This document shows, piece after piece, positions 1-9,322 of a stretch of 64,000 nucleotides of DNA. The position numbers and the translations under genes are program-made. How positions within the stretch are numbered: the stretch's first letter is position 1; every line of letters begins with the position of its first letter. Location: the NCBI RefSeq assembly GCF_001563285.1, contig NZ_CP005188.1, positions 253,501 to 317,500 of the forward strand, in the 5' to 3' direction. Source of the DNA: Sphingobium sp. MI1205. Its GTDB lineage: Bacteria > Pseudomonadota > Alphaproteobacteria > Sphingomonadales > Sphingomonadaceae. The notes beneath the pieces were generated by a model, which was not told the origin of the DNA, did not search any database, and saw only the letters and a program-made list of their open reading frames with translations.

Positions 1-249
1 TGGCGGCCGGAGGATGTCCCTCTCGGCGGGTGAGGCGGGCAACTAGCAGCGGTTATGCACCTGGGCAAGGGAGAAATGGCCGTCGGCGCAAATTTCTTCA
101 TTCGCGGTCCCGCGCAGCGCTTGGGCGCATTTCGGCTTGGCGCGGCGGGTTGGGCTGCTAGTCTGCGGACTTCAACTTTTCCGGTGGTCCGGGATCATCT
201 TGGGCTGTGCGGCGTCATATGAACCGGGCCAGCAGCAGGAGGTAGAGCT

Positions 250-885
250 TTGACGTCCGATCATCTGACACGCCGTGGCCTGCTGCAGGGAAGCGCTGCT
301 GCGGCTGCGGCGCTTCCTTCGCTGGGCGAGGCGCGCGCCGCGCCGCACCGCCAGCCGCAATCGAGCAAGGGAGAGCCCATGGCTGCCGTGGAATTGACCG
401 TGAATGGACGGGATGTGCACCTGCAGATCGATACGCGGACGACGCTGCTGGACGCGCTGCGCGAGCATCTGCACCTGACCGGCACCAAGAAAGGCTGCGA
501 TCACGGCCAGTGCGGCGCCTGCACCGTCATTGTCGAAGGGCGGCGGATCAATAGCTGCCTGACGCTGGCCGTCATGCACGAAGGGGAATCGATCACCACC
601 ATCGAAGGTCTGGGCACGCCGGAAAAGCTGCATCCGATGCAGCGCGCCTTCATCACCCATGATGGCTATCAATGCGGCTATTGCACGCCCGGCCAGATCT
701 GTTCAGCGGTGGCCATGCTCGACGAACTGGGGGCTGGCATCCCAAGCCATGTGACCGACGATCTTGAGAAAGTCGATTTTTCGGACGCGGAACTGCGGGA
801 ACGGATGAGCGGCAATATCTGCCGCTGCGCCGCCTATCCCAACATCATCGCCGCCATCCGCGATGTCGCGGGGGAAAAGGCGTGA
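250..885 (+). CDS. paoA: Aldehyde oxidoreductase iron-sulfur subunit PaoA-like (Tat-exported)
   Basis: Small [2Fe-2S] subunit of a periplasmic molybdenum aldehyde oxidoreductase that passes electrons between the Moco and FAD subunits. An RRGLLQG Tat motif at residues 8-14 and an Ala-rich segment form the signal peptide. Cys83/88/91/103 are the plant-type ferredoxin ligands and Cys142/145/191/193 the second cluster. I chose the TTG start at 250 because an AGGAGG lies 7 nt upstream and because E. coli PaoA also carries a Tat leader; ATG 379 would remove it. At 211 aa it is slightly shorter than E. coli PaoA. Its stop overlaps the GTG of the next gene, so the three subunits are translationally coupled. 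Confidence 0.92.
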   Translation: MTSDHLTRRGLLQGSAAAAAALPSLGEARAAPHRQPQSSKGEPMAAVELTVNGRDVHLQIDTRTTLLDALREHLHLTGTKKGCDHGQCGACTVIVEGRRINSCLTLAVMHEGESITTIEGLGTPEKLHPMQRAFITHDGYQCGYCTPGQICSAVAMLDELGAGIPSHVTDDLEKVDFSDAELRERMSGNICRCAAYPNIIAAIRDVAGEKA

Positions 886-1838
886 GACCGTTCAGCTATA
901 CCCGCGCCGCCAGCCCTGAAGAAGCGGCAAAGGCTGCGGCCGCCACGCCGGGCGCGCGCTTCATCGCTGGCGGCACCAACCTGCTCGACCTCATGAAGCT
1001 GCAGATCGAAACGCCTGCCCATCTGATCGACGTCAACCGCCTGGGCCTCGATCGCATTGAAAGGACGGCGGAAGGCGGGCTGAAGATAGGCGCGCTGGTG
1101 CGCAATACAGATCTCGCGGCCGACAGGACGGTGCGCCGCGACTATGCGGTGTTGAGCCGCGCGCTGCTCGCCGGGGCGTCGGGACAGCTGCGCAACAAGG
1201 CGACAACCGCGGGCAATCTGCTCCAGCGCACCCGCTGCCCCTATTTCTACGATACGCGCATGCCGTGCAACAAAAGGCGTCCGGGCAGCGGGTGCGGCGC
1301 GTTGCAGGGGATCAGCCGCAGCCTGGCGATCATCGGCACCAGTGACGCATGCATTGCTCAGCACCCATCCGACATGGCGGTGGCGATGCGGCTGCTGGAT
1401 GCGACGGTCGATACGGTGGGGGCTGACGGTGCGCGGCGATCCATCCCGATCGCCGACTTTCATCTGTTGCCCGGCGATACCCCCCATGTCGAACATGCGC
1501 TGAAGCCCGGCGAACTGATCACATCGGTCACCTTGCCCCGCCCGCTGGGCGGCGCGCATGTCTATCGCAAGGTCCGGGACCGGACCTCCTACGCCTTCGC
1601 GCTGGTGTCGGTGGCGGCGGTGTTCGGCAAGGATGGCGGGGCGCGCTTCGCCTTTGGCGGCCTTGCGCCCAAGCCGTGGCGGATCGCAGAGGCCGATGCG
1701 GCGGCATCCGCTGGCGCGGCGGCAGTAGCGGAAGCGGCGCTGGCGGGCGCACGGCCCACGGCGCAGAACGCCTTCAAACAGGGCCTGACCGCCCGGGCGC
1801 TCGCATCCATTTTCCGGCAGAAGGAGGCCCGGTCGTGA
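882..1838 (+). CDS. paoB: Aldehyde oxidoreductase FAD-binding subunit PaoB-like
   Basis: Medium subunit with a PCMH-type FAD fold (residues about 1-220, with an [13 protein letters not shown] flavin-binding loop near 28) and a CO-dehydrogenase flavoprotein C-terminal domain. Residues about 113-141 hold the four cysteines (RCPYF, PCNKR, GSGCG region) that bind the extra [4Fe-4S] cluster typical of PaoB rather than xanthine dehydrogenase. Its 318 aa equal E. coli PaoB as I recall it. GTG start overlapping the paoA stop; no signal peptide, so it presumably rides out with PaoA through Tat. Confidence 0.92.
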   Translation: MRPFSYTRAASPEEAAKAAAATPGARFIAGGTNLLDLMKLQIETPAHLIDVNRLGLDRIERTAEGGLKIGALVRNTDLAADRTVRRDYAVLSRALLAGASGQLRNKATTAGNLLQRTRCPYFYDTRMPCNKRRPGSGCGALQGISRSLAIIGTSDACIAQHPSDMAVAMRLLDATVDTVGADGARRSIPIADFHLLPGDTPHVEHALKPGELITSVTLPRPLGGAHVYRKVRDRTSYAFALVSVAAVFGKDGGARFAFGGLAPKPWRIAEADAAASAGAAAVAEAALAGARPTAQNAFKQGLTARALASIFRQKEARS

Positions 1839-4051
1839 AGTTCGACACGCCTGCCACCAGCAATCCCATTGATCGCGGCCGCGTCGTCGGCCTTCCTCAT
1901 GATCGCATCGACGGGCCGGCGAAAGTCACCGGCACGGCGCCCTATGCCTATGAACGCCATGACGCAGCGCCCAATGCCGCCTATGGATGGATCGTCGGAT
2001 CGGCCATCGCCAAGGGGCGGATCGGGGCCATGGACCTGCGCGCGGCGGAAGCTGCGCCGGGCGTGCTCGCCATCATCACGCATCAGAATGCGGGGCAACT
2101 CGGCAAGGGCGACATGAACACCGCCAACCTGCTGGGCGGCCCGCAGATCGAACATTATGAGCAGGCCGTCGCGCTGGTGATCGCCGACACGCTTGAAAAT
2201 GCGCGCGACGCGGCGGGGCTGCTGCGCATCGACTATGTGCTGGAACAGGGCCGTTTCGACCTGGCGGCTGAACGCGGCAAGGCGGCCGTGCCGAAAGCGG
2301 GCTTCGGTGGCGACCCGGACAGCAAGGTAGGGGATTTCGATGGCGCATTCGCCAAGGCCGCCGTTCGGATCGACCGACATTACACCACGCCGGACCAGAG
2401 CCACGCGATGCTGGAGCCGCATGCTACCACAGCGGCATGGAATGGCGACAAGCTGACGCTTTGGACGTCCAACCAGATGGTCGCATGGGCTGTCGGGGAA
2501 ATGGCCAAGACGCTGAAGATCCCAGATGCCAATATCCGGGTCGTCGCGCCCTATATCGGCGGCGGCTTTGGCGCAAAGCTGTTCCTGCGGGCTGACGCGC
2601 TGCTCGCGGCGCTGGGCGCCCGTGCGGTGGGGCGGCCCGTCAAGGTTGCGATCGCCCGGCCTCAGATTCCCAATAACAGCACGCATCGTCCCGCGACCAT
2701 CCAGCGCATTCGCCTGGGCGCTAGCCGCGATGGCGTCATCGATGCGATTGGCCATGAATCCTGGTCGGGCGATTTGCCCGGCGGCGACCCTGAAATGGCG
2801 GCCCAGCAGACGCGGCTGCTGTATCGCGGCGCGAACCGGCTGATCTCGCACCGTCTGGCGACGCTCGACCTGCCCGAAGGCAATGCCATGCGCGCGCCGG
2901 GCGAAGCCGCGGGGATGCTCGCGCTGGAAATCGCGATGGATGAATTGGCGGAGGCTTGCGGGATAGATCCGGTCGAACTGCGCATCCGCAACGATGTGCA
3001 ATATGATCCGGAGGTCGGACCGGACCGGCCTTTTTCAAGCCGTAAATTCGTGGAATGCCTGCGCGAAGGGGCGCAGCGTTTCGGCTGGGACCGGCGCAAT
3101 GCCCGACCCGGTCAGATGCGTGAAGGCCGCTGGCTGGTCGGCATGGGCATGGCCGCCGCTTTTCGCGGCAATCTGGTCGTGGCATCCGGCGCGCGGGTGG
3201 GTGTTGATGCGCGGGGCCATGTGACGGTTGAAACCGACATGACCGACATCGGCACGGGCAGCTATACGATCATCGGCCAGACCGCTGCGGAAATGCTGGG
3301 CGTGCCGCTCGACGCCGTGACGGTTCGGCTGGGGGACAGCCGTTATCCCGTCTCGGCCGGTTCGGGCGGACAGTTCGGCGCCAACAGCTCGACCGCAGGC
3401 GTCTATGCCGCCTGCGTTGCGCTGCGCGCCAAACTTGCCGAAGCGGCCGGTTTCTCTTCCGACCAGGCGCTGTTCGAGGACGGGCTGGTGCGGCTTGGCA
3501 GCCAGTCGAAGAAACTGGGCGTGCTGGGGGGACGCGACGGTCTGTGGGCAGAGGACCTGATCGAATTTGGCGACCTTGCCCAACGCTATGCGCAGGCGAC
3601 GTTCGGCGCGCATTTCTGTGAGGTGGGGGTGGATATCGACACGGCGGAAGTGCGCATTCGCCGTATGGGCGGCGCATTCGCCGCCGGGCGCATCCTCAAT
3701 CCCAAATCGGCGCGCAGCCAGGTGATTGGCGCGATGACGATGGGCGTGGGCGCGGCATTGATGGAGGAATTGTCCGTCGATACCCGCTTCGGCTTCTTCG
3801 TCAATCATGACATGGCCGAATATATGGTGCCGGTGCATGCCGACATTCCCGAACAGGATGTGTTCTTCGTGGACGAGGTGGACGACAAAAGCTCGCCCAT
3901 GAAGGCCAAGGGCGTGGGTGAACTGGGCATTTGCGGCGTTGGAGCGGCGGTGGCCAACGCCATCTACAATGCCACCGGGGTAAGGATCAGGGACTATCCG
4001 ATCACCATCGACAAGATGCTGGCCAAGGCGGAGGGTTCGGCGCTCGCCTGA
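1835..4051 (+). CDS. paoC: Aldehyde oxidoreductase molybdopterin subunit PaoC-like
   Basis: Large catalytic subunit binding the molybdenum cofactor; oxidises aldehydes to carboxylic acids. The GTG at 1835 overlaps the paoB stop and follows AAGGAGG at 1821, giving 738 aa, close to E. coli PaoC. A longer open frame back to 1676 overlaps paoB and is not used. Family landmarks: the GGGFGAK Moco-binding loop (2560s) and [10 protein letters not shown] near the C-terminus, whose Glu is the expected catalytic base. The dedicated Moco-insertion chaperone PaoD is not found within the next 5 kb. Confidence 0.93.
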   Translation: MKFDTPATSNPIDRGRVVGLPHDRIDGPAKVTGTAPYAYERHDAAPNAAYGWIVGSAIAKGRIGAMDLRAAEAAPGVLAIITHQNAGQLGKGDMNTANLLGGPQIEHYEQAVALVIADTLENARDAAGLLRIDYVLEQGRFDLAAERGKAAVPKAGFGGDPDSKVGDFDGAFAKAAVRIDRHYTTPDQSHAMLEPHATTAAWNGDKLTLWTSNQMVAWAVGEMAKTLKIPDANIRVVAPYIGGGFGAKLFLRADALLAALGARAVGRPVKVAIARPQIPNNSTHRPATIQRIRLGASRDGVIDAIGHESWSGDLPGGDPEMAAQQTRLLYRGANRLISHRLATLDLPEGNAMRAPGEAAGMLALEIAMDELAEACGIDPVELRIRNDVQYDPEVGPDRPFSSRKFVECLREGAQRFGWDRRNARPGQMREGRWLVGMGMAAAFRGNLVVASGARVGVDARGHVTVETDMTDIGTGSYTIIGQTAAEMLGVPLDAVTVRLGDSRYPVSAGSGGQFGANSSTAGVYAACVALRAKLAEAAGFSSDQALFEDGLVRLGSQSKKLGVLGGRDGLWAEDLIEFGDLAQRYAQATFGAHFCEVGVDIDTAEVRIRRMGGAFAAGRILNPKSARSQVIGAMTMGVGAALMEELSVDTRFGFFVNHDMAEYMVPVHADIPEQDVFFVDEVDDKSSPMKAKGVGELGICGVGAAVANAIYNATGVRIRDYPITIDKMLAKAEGSALA

Positions 4052-4121
4052 GGGCGGGGGTGTTCGTCCACGGCCGGTCATCTCATTGTCACTATGACAG
4101 GGGGCGACTAAGCGGGGGCGC

Positions 4122-6164
4122 ATGAAAAAATATGCGCCGCTATTATTTCCTGCCCTGCTGCCCTCGCTTGCAGCCGCCCAGCCTGCGCTGAATGACAGGA
4201 CAGAGGCGCGCATTGTCATCACCGGCGCGGGTTTGCCCCTGCCACCCGGCACGCCCGCCTATGGATCGGCGGTGATCGAGCGTGAGCGGATCGTAAACAG
4301 CGCGTCGGGACGACTGGAAAACATCCTTGGCGATGTCGCGGGCTTTCAGCAGTTCCGCCGGTCGGACAGCCGTTCCGCCAATCCTTCTGCGCAGGGAGCA
4401 ACTCTGCGGGCGCTGGGCGGCAACGCGTCCAGCCGGACGCTGGTGCTGCTGGACGGCGTGCCGATGGCCGATCCCTTCTTTGGCTATATCCCGTTCAGTG
4501 CGCTGGTGCCCGATCGCCTGTCGGGCATCCGCGTGACGCGCGGCGGCGGGGTAGGGGCCTTTGGCGCGGGCGCGGTGGCCGGAACCATCGAACTGGCCAG
4601 CGCCACGCGCGGTCAACTGCCGCTGGTCTCCGCCAGCGCCCTGTACGGCAGCCGCGACGCCAGCGAATTGTCCGCCAGCTTCTCCCCCGACCTTGGAAGC
4701 GGTTACGTCTCGCTGTCGGGTCGCTGGGACCGGGGCGACGGCTTTCACACGACGCCCGCCGATCAGCGCGTCGCCGCCACCGTGCCCGCCGCTTACGATG
4801 GCTGGTCGGCCAATCTGCGCGCCGTCGCGCCGCTATCCGCCGATGCGGAGTTGCAGTTCCGCGCCACCCTGTTCCGCGACGAACGCACGCTGCGTTTTCG
4901 CGGAGCCGACAGCATGAGCGAAGGGCAGGACGCCAGCATCCGTTATGTGTCGCGCGGGCGCTGGCAGGTGGATGCGCTTGCCTATCTGCAGGCGCGCAAC
5001 TTCACCAACATCGTGATTTCCTCCACCCCGCCTTCCCGCAAGTCGCTCGACCAGCGCGCCACGCCATCGACCGGCCTTGGTGGCAAGATCGAACTGCGCC
5101 CGCCGGTGGGTCAAGATCATGTGCTGCGGATCGGCGCGGACAGCCGGTTTGCCAGCGGCGACATGTTTGAAGATGCCTATAACGCCTCCATGCCCAGCAA
5201 TCCCGTTACGGCGCGCCGCCATGCCGGGGGCAAGCAGCTGACGACCGGGTTCTTCGTCGAGGATGACTGGACAATTGGCCGACTGGTGCTGACGGCGGGC
5301 GCAAGGGCCGACCGTTGGTCGATCAGCGACGGCTTTTTTCGCGCTAATGCCGCCGTCCTCACTGACGATCGCTTCCCTGACCGCAGCGGATGGGAATATT
5401 CCGGGCGGGCGGGGGCGCTCTATCGGATAGGCGACCGCGTTGCCCTGCGTGGGGCGGCCTATACCGGCTTCCGCCTGCCGACGCTCAATGAACTGTACCG
5501 GCCTTTCGTGATTGCGTCCCCCGCCTCAATGGTGACGACGAAGGCAAATCCGGCGCTGACCAATGAAAAGCTGCAAGGGGTCGAGGCGGGAATCGACCTT
5601 TCTCCCGCCCCCGGCATGACGCTGTCCGCGACCGCCTTTTACAACCGCCTGGACGGCGCGATCGGCAACGTGACGACCAGTTCATCGGTCGTGGGCGGAC
5701 GCAGGATTATCGTGCGTGAAAGGCAGAATATCGACCGGATCATCGCCAAGGGCATAGAACTGACCGCATCCGCCCGGGCCAGCGATTTCCAGTTGAGCGC
5801 ATCCTACGCCTACAGCCACAGCAGCGTCCGCGCGCCGGGTGAGGATTTCGACGGCCTCACGCCTGCCCAAAGTCCGCGACATGCCGCCAGCGCCACGCTG
5901 GCCTGGCAACCTGTCAACGGGCCGACGCTGTCCACGACGCTGCGCTATGTGTCACGGCAATTTGAAGATGACCTGCAAACCGATGTTCTGCCGGGCGCGT
6001 TGACGGTCGATGCGGTGGCGCGCATTCCGCTCGCGCGCGGCCTGACCTTTGTCACGCGCGGCGAAAATCTTTTCGATGAAGAAGTGGTGACGCGCAACGC
6101 GGGAGGCTCGATGGATCTCGGCACGCCGCGTACCCTGTGGGTCGGGTTGGCATTCGCGCACTGA
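4122..6164 (+). CDS. TonB-dependent outer-membrane receptor
   Basis: 680-aa receptor. A signal peptide (MKKYAPLLFPALLPSLAAAQ) is followed by a TonB-box-like stretch (residues about 28-36, EARIVITGA), a plug domain (about 45-150, including TLVLLDGVPMADP) and a beta-barrel ending in an aromatic-rich strand (WVGLAFAH, with a terminal His rather than Phe). It resembles the BtuB/YncD group in size, but no cobalamin riboswitch is visible in the 70 bp upstream and the ligand cannot be told. It lies 70 bp after paoC and 80 bp before a Crp/Fnr regulator, which suggests, without proof, a shared aldehyde or aromatic-substrate theme. Confidence 0.85.
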   Translation: MKKYAPLLFPALLPSLAAAQPALNDRTEARIVITGAGLPLPPGTPAYGSAVIERERIVNSASGRLENILGDVAGFQQFRRSDSRSANPSAQGATLRALGGNASSRTLVLLDGVPMADPFFGYIPFSALVPDRLSGIRVTRGGGVGAFGAGAVAGTIELASATRGQLPLVSASALYGSRDASELSASFSPDLGSGYVSLSGRWDRGDGFHTTPADQRVAATVPAAYDGWSANLRAVAPLSADAELQFRATLFRDERTLRFRGADSMSEGQDASIRYVSRGRWQVDALAYLQARNFTNIVISSTPPSRKSLDQRATPSTGLGGKIELRPPVGQDHVLRIGADSRFASGDMFEDAYNASMPSNPVTARRHAGGKQLTTGFFVEDDWTIGRLVLTAGARADRWSISDGFFRANAAVLTDDRFPDRSGWEYSGRAGALYRIGDRVALRGAAYTGFRLPTLNELYRPFVIASPASMVTTKANPALTNEKLQGVEAGIDLSPAPGMTLSATAFYNRLDGAIGNVTTSSSVVGGRRIIVRERQNIDRIIAKGIELTASARASDFQLSASYAYSHSSVRAPGEDFDGLTPAQSPRHAASATLAWQPVNGPTLSTTLRYVSRQFEDDLQTDVLPGALTVDAVARIPLARGLTFVTRGENLFDEEVVTRNAGGSMDLGTPRTLWVGLAFAH

Positions 6165-6245
6165 AAAAATCGCTTCTTGCTCCATTTTAAAGAGCGCGCA
6201 TGCGCCCTTTGCTACAGCGGCGGCGACCATCCGTCCTGAGGCTGT

Positions 6246-7007
6246 GTGCGCGTATTTTCCGACGACCCCCTTTCGCAGGCTCTCCCGCGAGCAAGATTGA
6301 CCGAATTTCGTTCGCCCAGCCCGGCGGAGCTGGAGATTTTCGCCAGCATGGCCGGGCCGGTGCAATCGGTGGCGCGCCATCGCACGATCCGGCGTGAAGG
6401 GGACCGCCCCCAATCGGTCTACATGCTGGTTGAAGGATGGGTGCTGAGCAGCATCACGCTCGCCGATGGCAGCCGCCAGATATTGAAGGTCCACCTGCCC
6501 GGCGATGTGCTCGGCGCGCCCAGCATCGCGCTGGATCGCGCGGCGGAGACGCTGACCGCGTTGACCACGACAAGGCTGCGGACAATCGGCCTTTCAGCAC
6601 TAGGCAGCCTGTTTACGCGCGCTCCGCATATGGCCGCGTTGCTGTTCCTCAGTGCGCAGCAGGAACGGGTGATCCTGATGGACCGGCTTTGCTCGATCGG
6701 CCGGACTTCGGCGGAATGCCGCCTGGCCGCCTTTCTCGTGCATCTCTACGATCGGCTGAAACTCATCACGCCTGACGTCGGCGCGCGGTTCGATCACCCA
6801 CTGACGCAGGAACAGATTGGCGATATCATCGGCCTCACGGCGGTCCATGTGAACCGGGTGTTTCGCGCGCTGGAGGACAGGAAGCTGATCCTGCGGGAAG
6901 GCCATGGCATCGAACTGCTCGACATGGCCGCCCTGCGCAAGCTCAGCGGCGTACCCGCAAGGACGCTGGCGCAGGATCTCAGCTGGCTGCCCAAACCGCT
7001 CGACTGA
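6246..7007 (+). CDS. Crp/Fnr-family transcriptional regulator
   Basis: 253 aa with an N-terminal cyclic-nucleotide-binding-type beta-roll (about 25-150, with EGWVLSSITLADGSRQIL and PGDVLG), a long dimerisation helix (about 150-170) and a C-terminal winged helix-turn-helix (about 185-230, TQEQIGDIIGLTAVHVNRVFRAL). There is no N-terminal cysteine cluster, so it is not an oxygen-sensing Fnr proper; the effector is unknown. GTG start. A near-perfect palindrome (AAAGAGCGC/GCGCCCTTT, 6189-6210) precedes it and could be an autoregulatory site or the end of the receptor transcript. Likely target: the upstream receptor and pao genes (inference). Confidence 0.85.
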   Translation: MRVFSDDPLSQALPRARLTEFRSPSPAELEIFASMAGPVQSVARHRTIRREGDRPQSVYMLVEGWVLSSITLADGSRQILKVHLPGDVLGAPSIALDRAAETLTALTTTRLRTIGLSALGSLFTRAPHMAALLFLSAQQERVILMDRLCSIGRTSAECRLAAFLVHLYDRLKLITPDVGARFDHPLTQEQIGDIIGLTAVHVNRVFRALEDRKLILREGHGIELLDMAALRKLSGVPARTLAQDLSWLPKPLD

Positions 7008-7053
7008 AGCGGCCCTTCGTCTTCATCTGTTGATCGGGAAGGGGGAGGGGAAA

Positions 7054-7128
<75 letters not shown>

Positions 7129-7240
7129 ACTTTCACCATCCACAGGGCCTTTCGGCTTGCGGAGCCGGGCCTATGGCCGCGCGCGTCCGCCTTGTCAAGG
7201 CGGGTTGCGGCGGGCGGCGCAATTTGGCTATGGCGCGGGC

Positions 7241-7390
7241 ATGACAAGCGGGCAGGACGATCGCAAGGCACGGTTGGCGCAGGCGCTGCGCGACAATCTG
7301 CGTCGCCGCAAGGCGCAAGCGCGCGAAGGTGTGGCCGACACAGCAATGCCTGCGAACGCGAAGCCCAAAGGCGAGGAAGAAGAAAGCTAG
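7241..7390 (+). CDS. Small highly charged hypothetical protein
   Basis: 49 aa beginning MTSGQDDRKARLAQALRDN. The N-terminal half is a basic helix (RDNLRRRKAQAR) and the C-terminus ends in a run of Glu. An in-frame ATG upstream (7157) overlaps the region just after the tRNA and is less likely. No recognised domain. Short basic/acidic proteins of this type are common in sphingomonad genomes, often as a single free-standing gene, as here between tRNA-Thr and a convergent peptidase. Confidence 0.55.
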   Translation: MTSGQDDRKARLAQALRDNLRRRKAQAREGVADTAMPANAKPKGEEEES

Positions 7391-7433
7391 AACGCGGCAA
7401 CCCGGCGGGTATTGCTGAACCCGCCCATGCCCC

Positions 7434-9215
7434 TCACAGCGGCGCGCAGGCCCTATTCAGCCACGCCAGGACCTCACCCTCCAGTTGCGGTCCCACGATC
7501 TCCACCACCTTCGCATGGTAGGCGTCGATCCACGCCCGTTCCTCGCCGGTCAGCAGCTCTGCCGCAATCGCATTGCGGTCGATCGGCGCAAAGGTCAGCG
7601 TTTCGAAACCCAGCATCTCCCGCTCAGCCCCCGGTATCTCGCGCGGCTCGACCAGCACCAGATTTTCGATGCGGATGCCATATGCGCCGGTCTTATAATA
7701 GCCCGGCTCGTTGGACAGGATCATGCCGGGTTGCAGCGGTTCGTCGCCGCCGCCAAAGGTCGCGATGCGCTGCGGCCCTTCATGCACGGACAGGAAACTG
7801 CCGACGCCATGACCGGTCCCATGGGCATAATCCAGCCCCTCGGCCCACAGGAACTGGCGCGCCAGCACATCAAGCTGGCTTCCCCGCGTGCCCGCCGGAA
7901 ATTGCGCTTGGGCCAGCGCGATATGCCCTTTGAGCACCAGCGTGAAGCGGCGCTTCATTTCCTCGGTCGGCGCGCCGATGGCGATGGTGCGGGTAACGTC
8001 CGTCGTGCCGTCGCGATACTGGCCGCCCGAATCGACCAGATAGAAGGAGCCCGGCTCGATCCGCCGGTTGGTCTTTTCCTCGACCCGGTAATGCACCACC
8101 GCGCCATTGGGGCCAGCGCCGCTGATCGTGTCGAATGACAGATCCTCCAGCAGGCCGGTATCCCTGCGGAACGCCTCCAGCCGGGCGGCGGCGGTCAATT
8201 CATCGACGCCGCCAGCAGGCGCTTCGACGGAGATCCAGTGCAGGAACCGGGACAGGGCGGCCCCATCGCGCGCCTGCGCCGCCTTGTGCCCGGCGATTTC
8301 GACCGGGTTTTTAATCGCCTTGGGCAGAACGGCGGGATCGCGCAGCGGCAGCACCTTCGCGCCGCCCGCCTCCAGCGCCTCGAAGATCGCCGCCACGGCG
8401 CGATCCGGGTCCGCCGCCACCGTCTTGCCCGCAAAGCCCTTCAACGCGGCGGCGAAATCGGCCCGCGGATGCACGCGGACGGCATTACCCAGATGCTGCA
8501 CTACTGTTTCGTCGATCTTTTCCGGTGCGACATACAGGTCTGCGGTCGCATCGGCATGAACGATCGCATAGGCCAGCGCGACCGGCGTGCGCGCGACATC
8601 CTTGCCCCGGATGTTGAAGGTCCAGGCGATGGAATCGAGCGCGGACAGCACCACCGCATCGGCCTTCCGCGCCGTCAGCCAATCGGCCATCGCCTGCCGC
8701 TTTTCCGCCGCGCTCTGCCCGGCATGGCGATCGTCATGCACCACCAGCCGCGCGTCGCTGGGCGCGGGCCGGTCGGGCCAGACCGCATCGACGGGATTGC
8801 TGTCCACCGCCACCAGATGCGCCCCGCGTTCCGCCAGCGCTTCGCCAGCCGCCTTCACCCATGCGCGGGTATGCAGCCAGGGATCATAGCCGATCCGCCC
8901 ACCTTGCGGCGCATGGGTTCCCAGCCACGCCGCAACCGACGTCTGCGGCACGCTTTCATAACGCCACCGGGCGGCATCGACCTGCTCGCGCACCTGCAAG
9001 GTGTAGCGTCCATCGACAAAGATCGCGGCCTCTTCCGGCAGAACCACCGCGCTGCCCGCCGACCCCTGAAAACCCGTCAGCCAGGCAAGGCGCTGGGCAT
9101 ATTCGCCGACATATTCGCTCATATGCTCGTCGGTCAGCGGCACGACGAACCCATCCAGTTGCACGCGCACCAGTTGGGCGCGCAGAGCCTTCAGACGGTC
9201 TTCATAGGTGGACAT
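7434..9215 (-). CDS. Aminopeptidase P family protein (M24B Xaa-Pro peptidase)
   Basis: 593-aa cytoplasmic metallopeptidase that removes an N-terminal residue preceding proline. It has the three-domain layout of the eukaryotic-like long aminopeptidase P: two creatinase-like N-terminal domains (about 1-300), then the M24 pita-bread domain. The metal ligands are readable: Asp in LVDSGGQ and in DGTTDVTR, His in GTGHGVGSF, Glu in LSNEPGYY and in RIENL. I start at ATG 9215 (MSTYEDRLKALRAQL) rather than 9266 because the family begins with this helix. Divergent from the S9 peptidase gene, 107 bp apart; both act on proline peptides. Confidence 0.93.
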   Translation of the reverse strand: MSTYEDRLKALRAQLVRVQLDGFVVPLTDEHMSEYVGEYAQRLAWLTGFQGSAGSAVVLPEEAAIFVDGRYTLQVREQVDAARWRYESVPQTSVAAWLGTHAPQGGRIGYDPWLHTRAWVKAAGEALAERGAHLVAVDSNPVDAVWPDRPAPSDARLVVHDDRHAGQSAAEKRQAMADWLTARKADAVVLSALDSIAWTFNIRGKDVARTPVALAYAIVHADATADLYVAPEKIDETVVQHLGNAVRVHPRADFAAALKGFAGKTVAADPDRAVAAIFEALEAGGAKVLPLRDPAVLPKAIKNPVEIAGHKAAQARDGAALSRFLHWISVEAPAGGVDELTAAARLEAFRRDTGLLEDLSFDTISGAGPNGAVVHYRVEEKTNRRIEPGSFYLVDSGGQYRDGTTDVTRTIAIGAPTEEMKRRFTLVLKGHIALAQAQFPAGTRGSQLDVLARQFLWAEGLDYAHGTGHGVGSFLSVHEGPQRIATFGGGDEPLQPGMILSNEPGYYKTGAYGIRIENLVLVEPREIPGAEREMLGFETLTFAPIDRNAIAAELLTGEERAWIDAYHAKVVEIVGPQLEGEVLAWLNRACAPL

Positions 9216-9322
9216 CGCAATTCCCTTGATCCAGAGCCCTTGCGCAAGGCGCTTCATCGCCAACATAAGCAGGCATATACGCTAATGCCAGCATGCCACC
9301 TGATCGAGAATCTGGACCCTGA

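Noticed and set aside
1..249. A gene upstream of paoA
   Set aside because: No frame with plausible coding or start site was found on either strand; only the AGGAGG at 237 belongs to paoA.
4087..4099. TGTCA-CTA-TGACA dyad before the TonB receptor as a Crp/Fnr operator
   Set aside because: Crp sites need a 6-nt and Fnr sites a 4-nt spacer; here it is 3. Left as a short chance-level palindrome.
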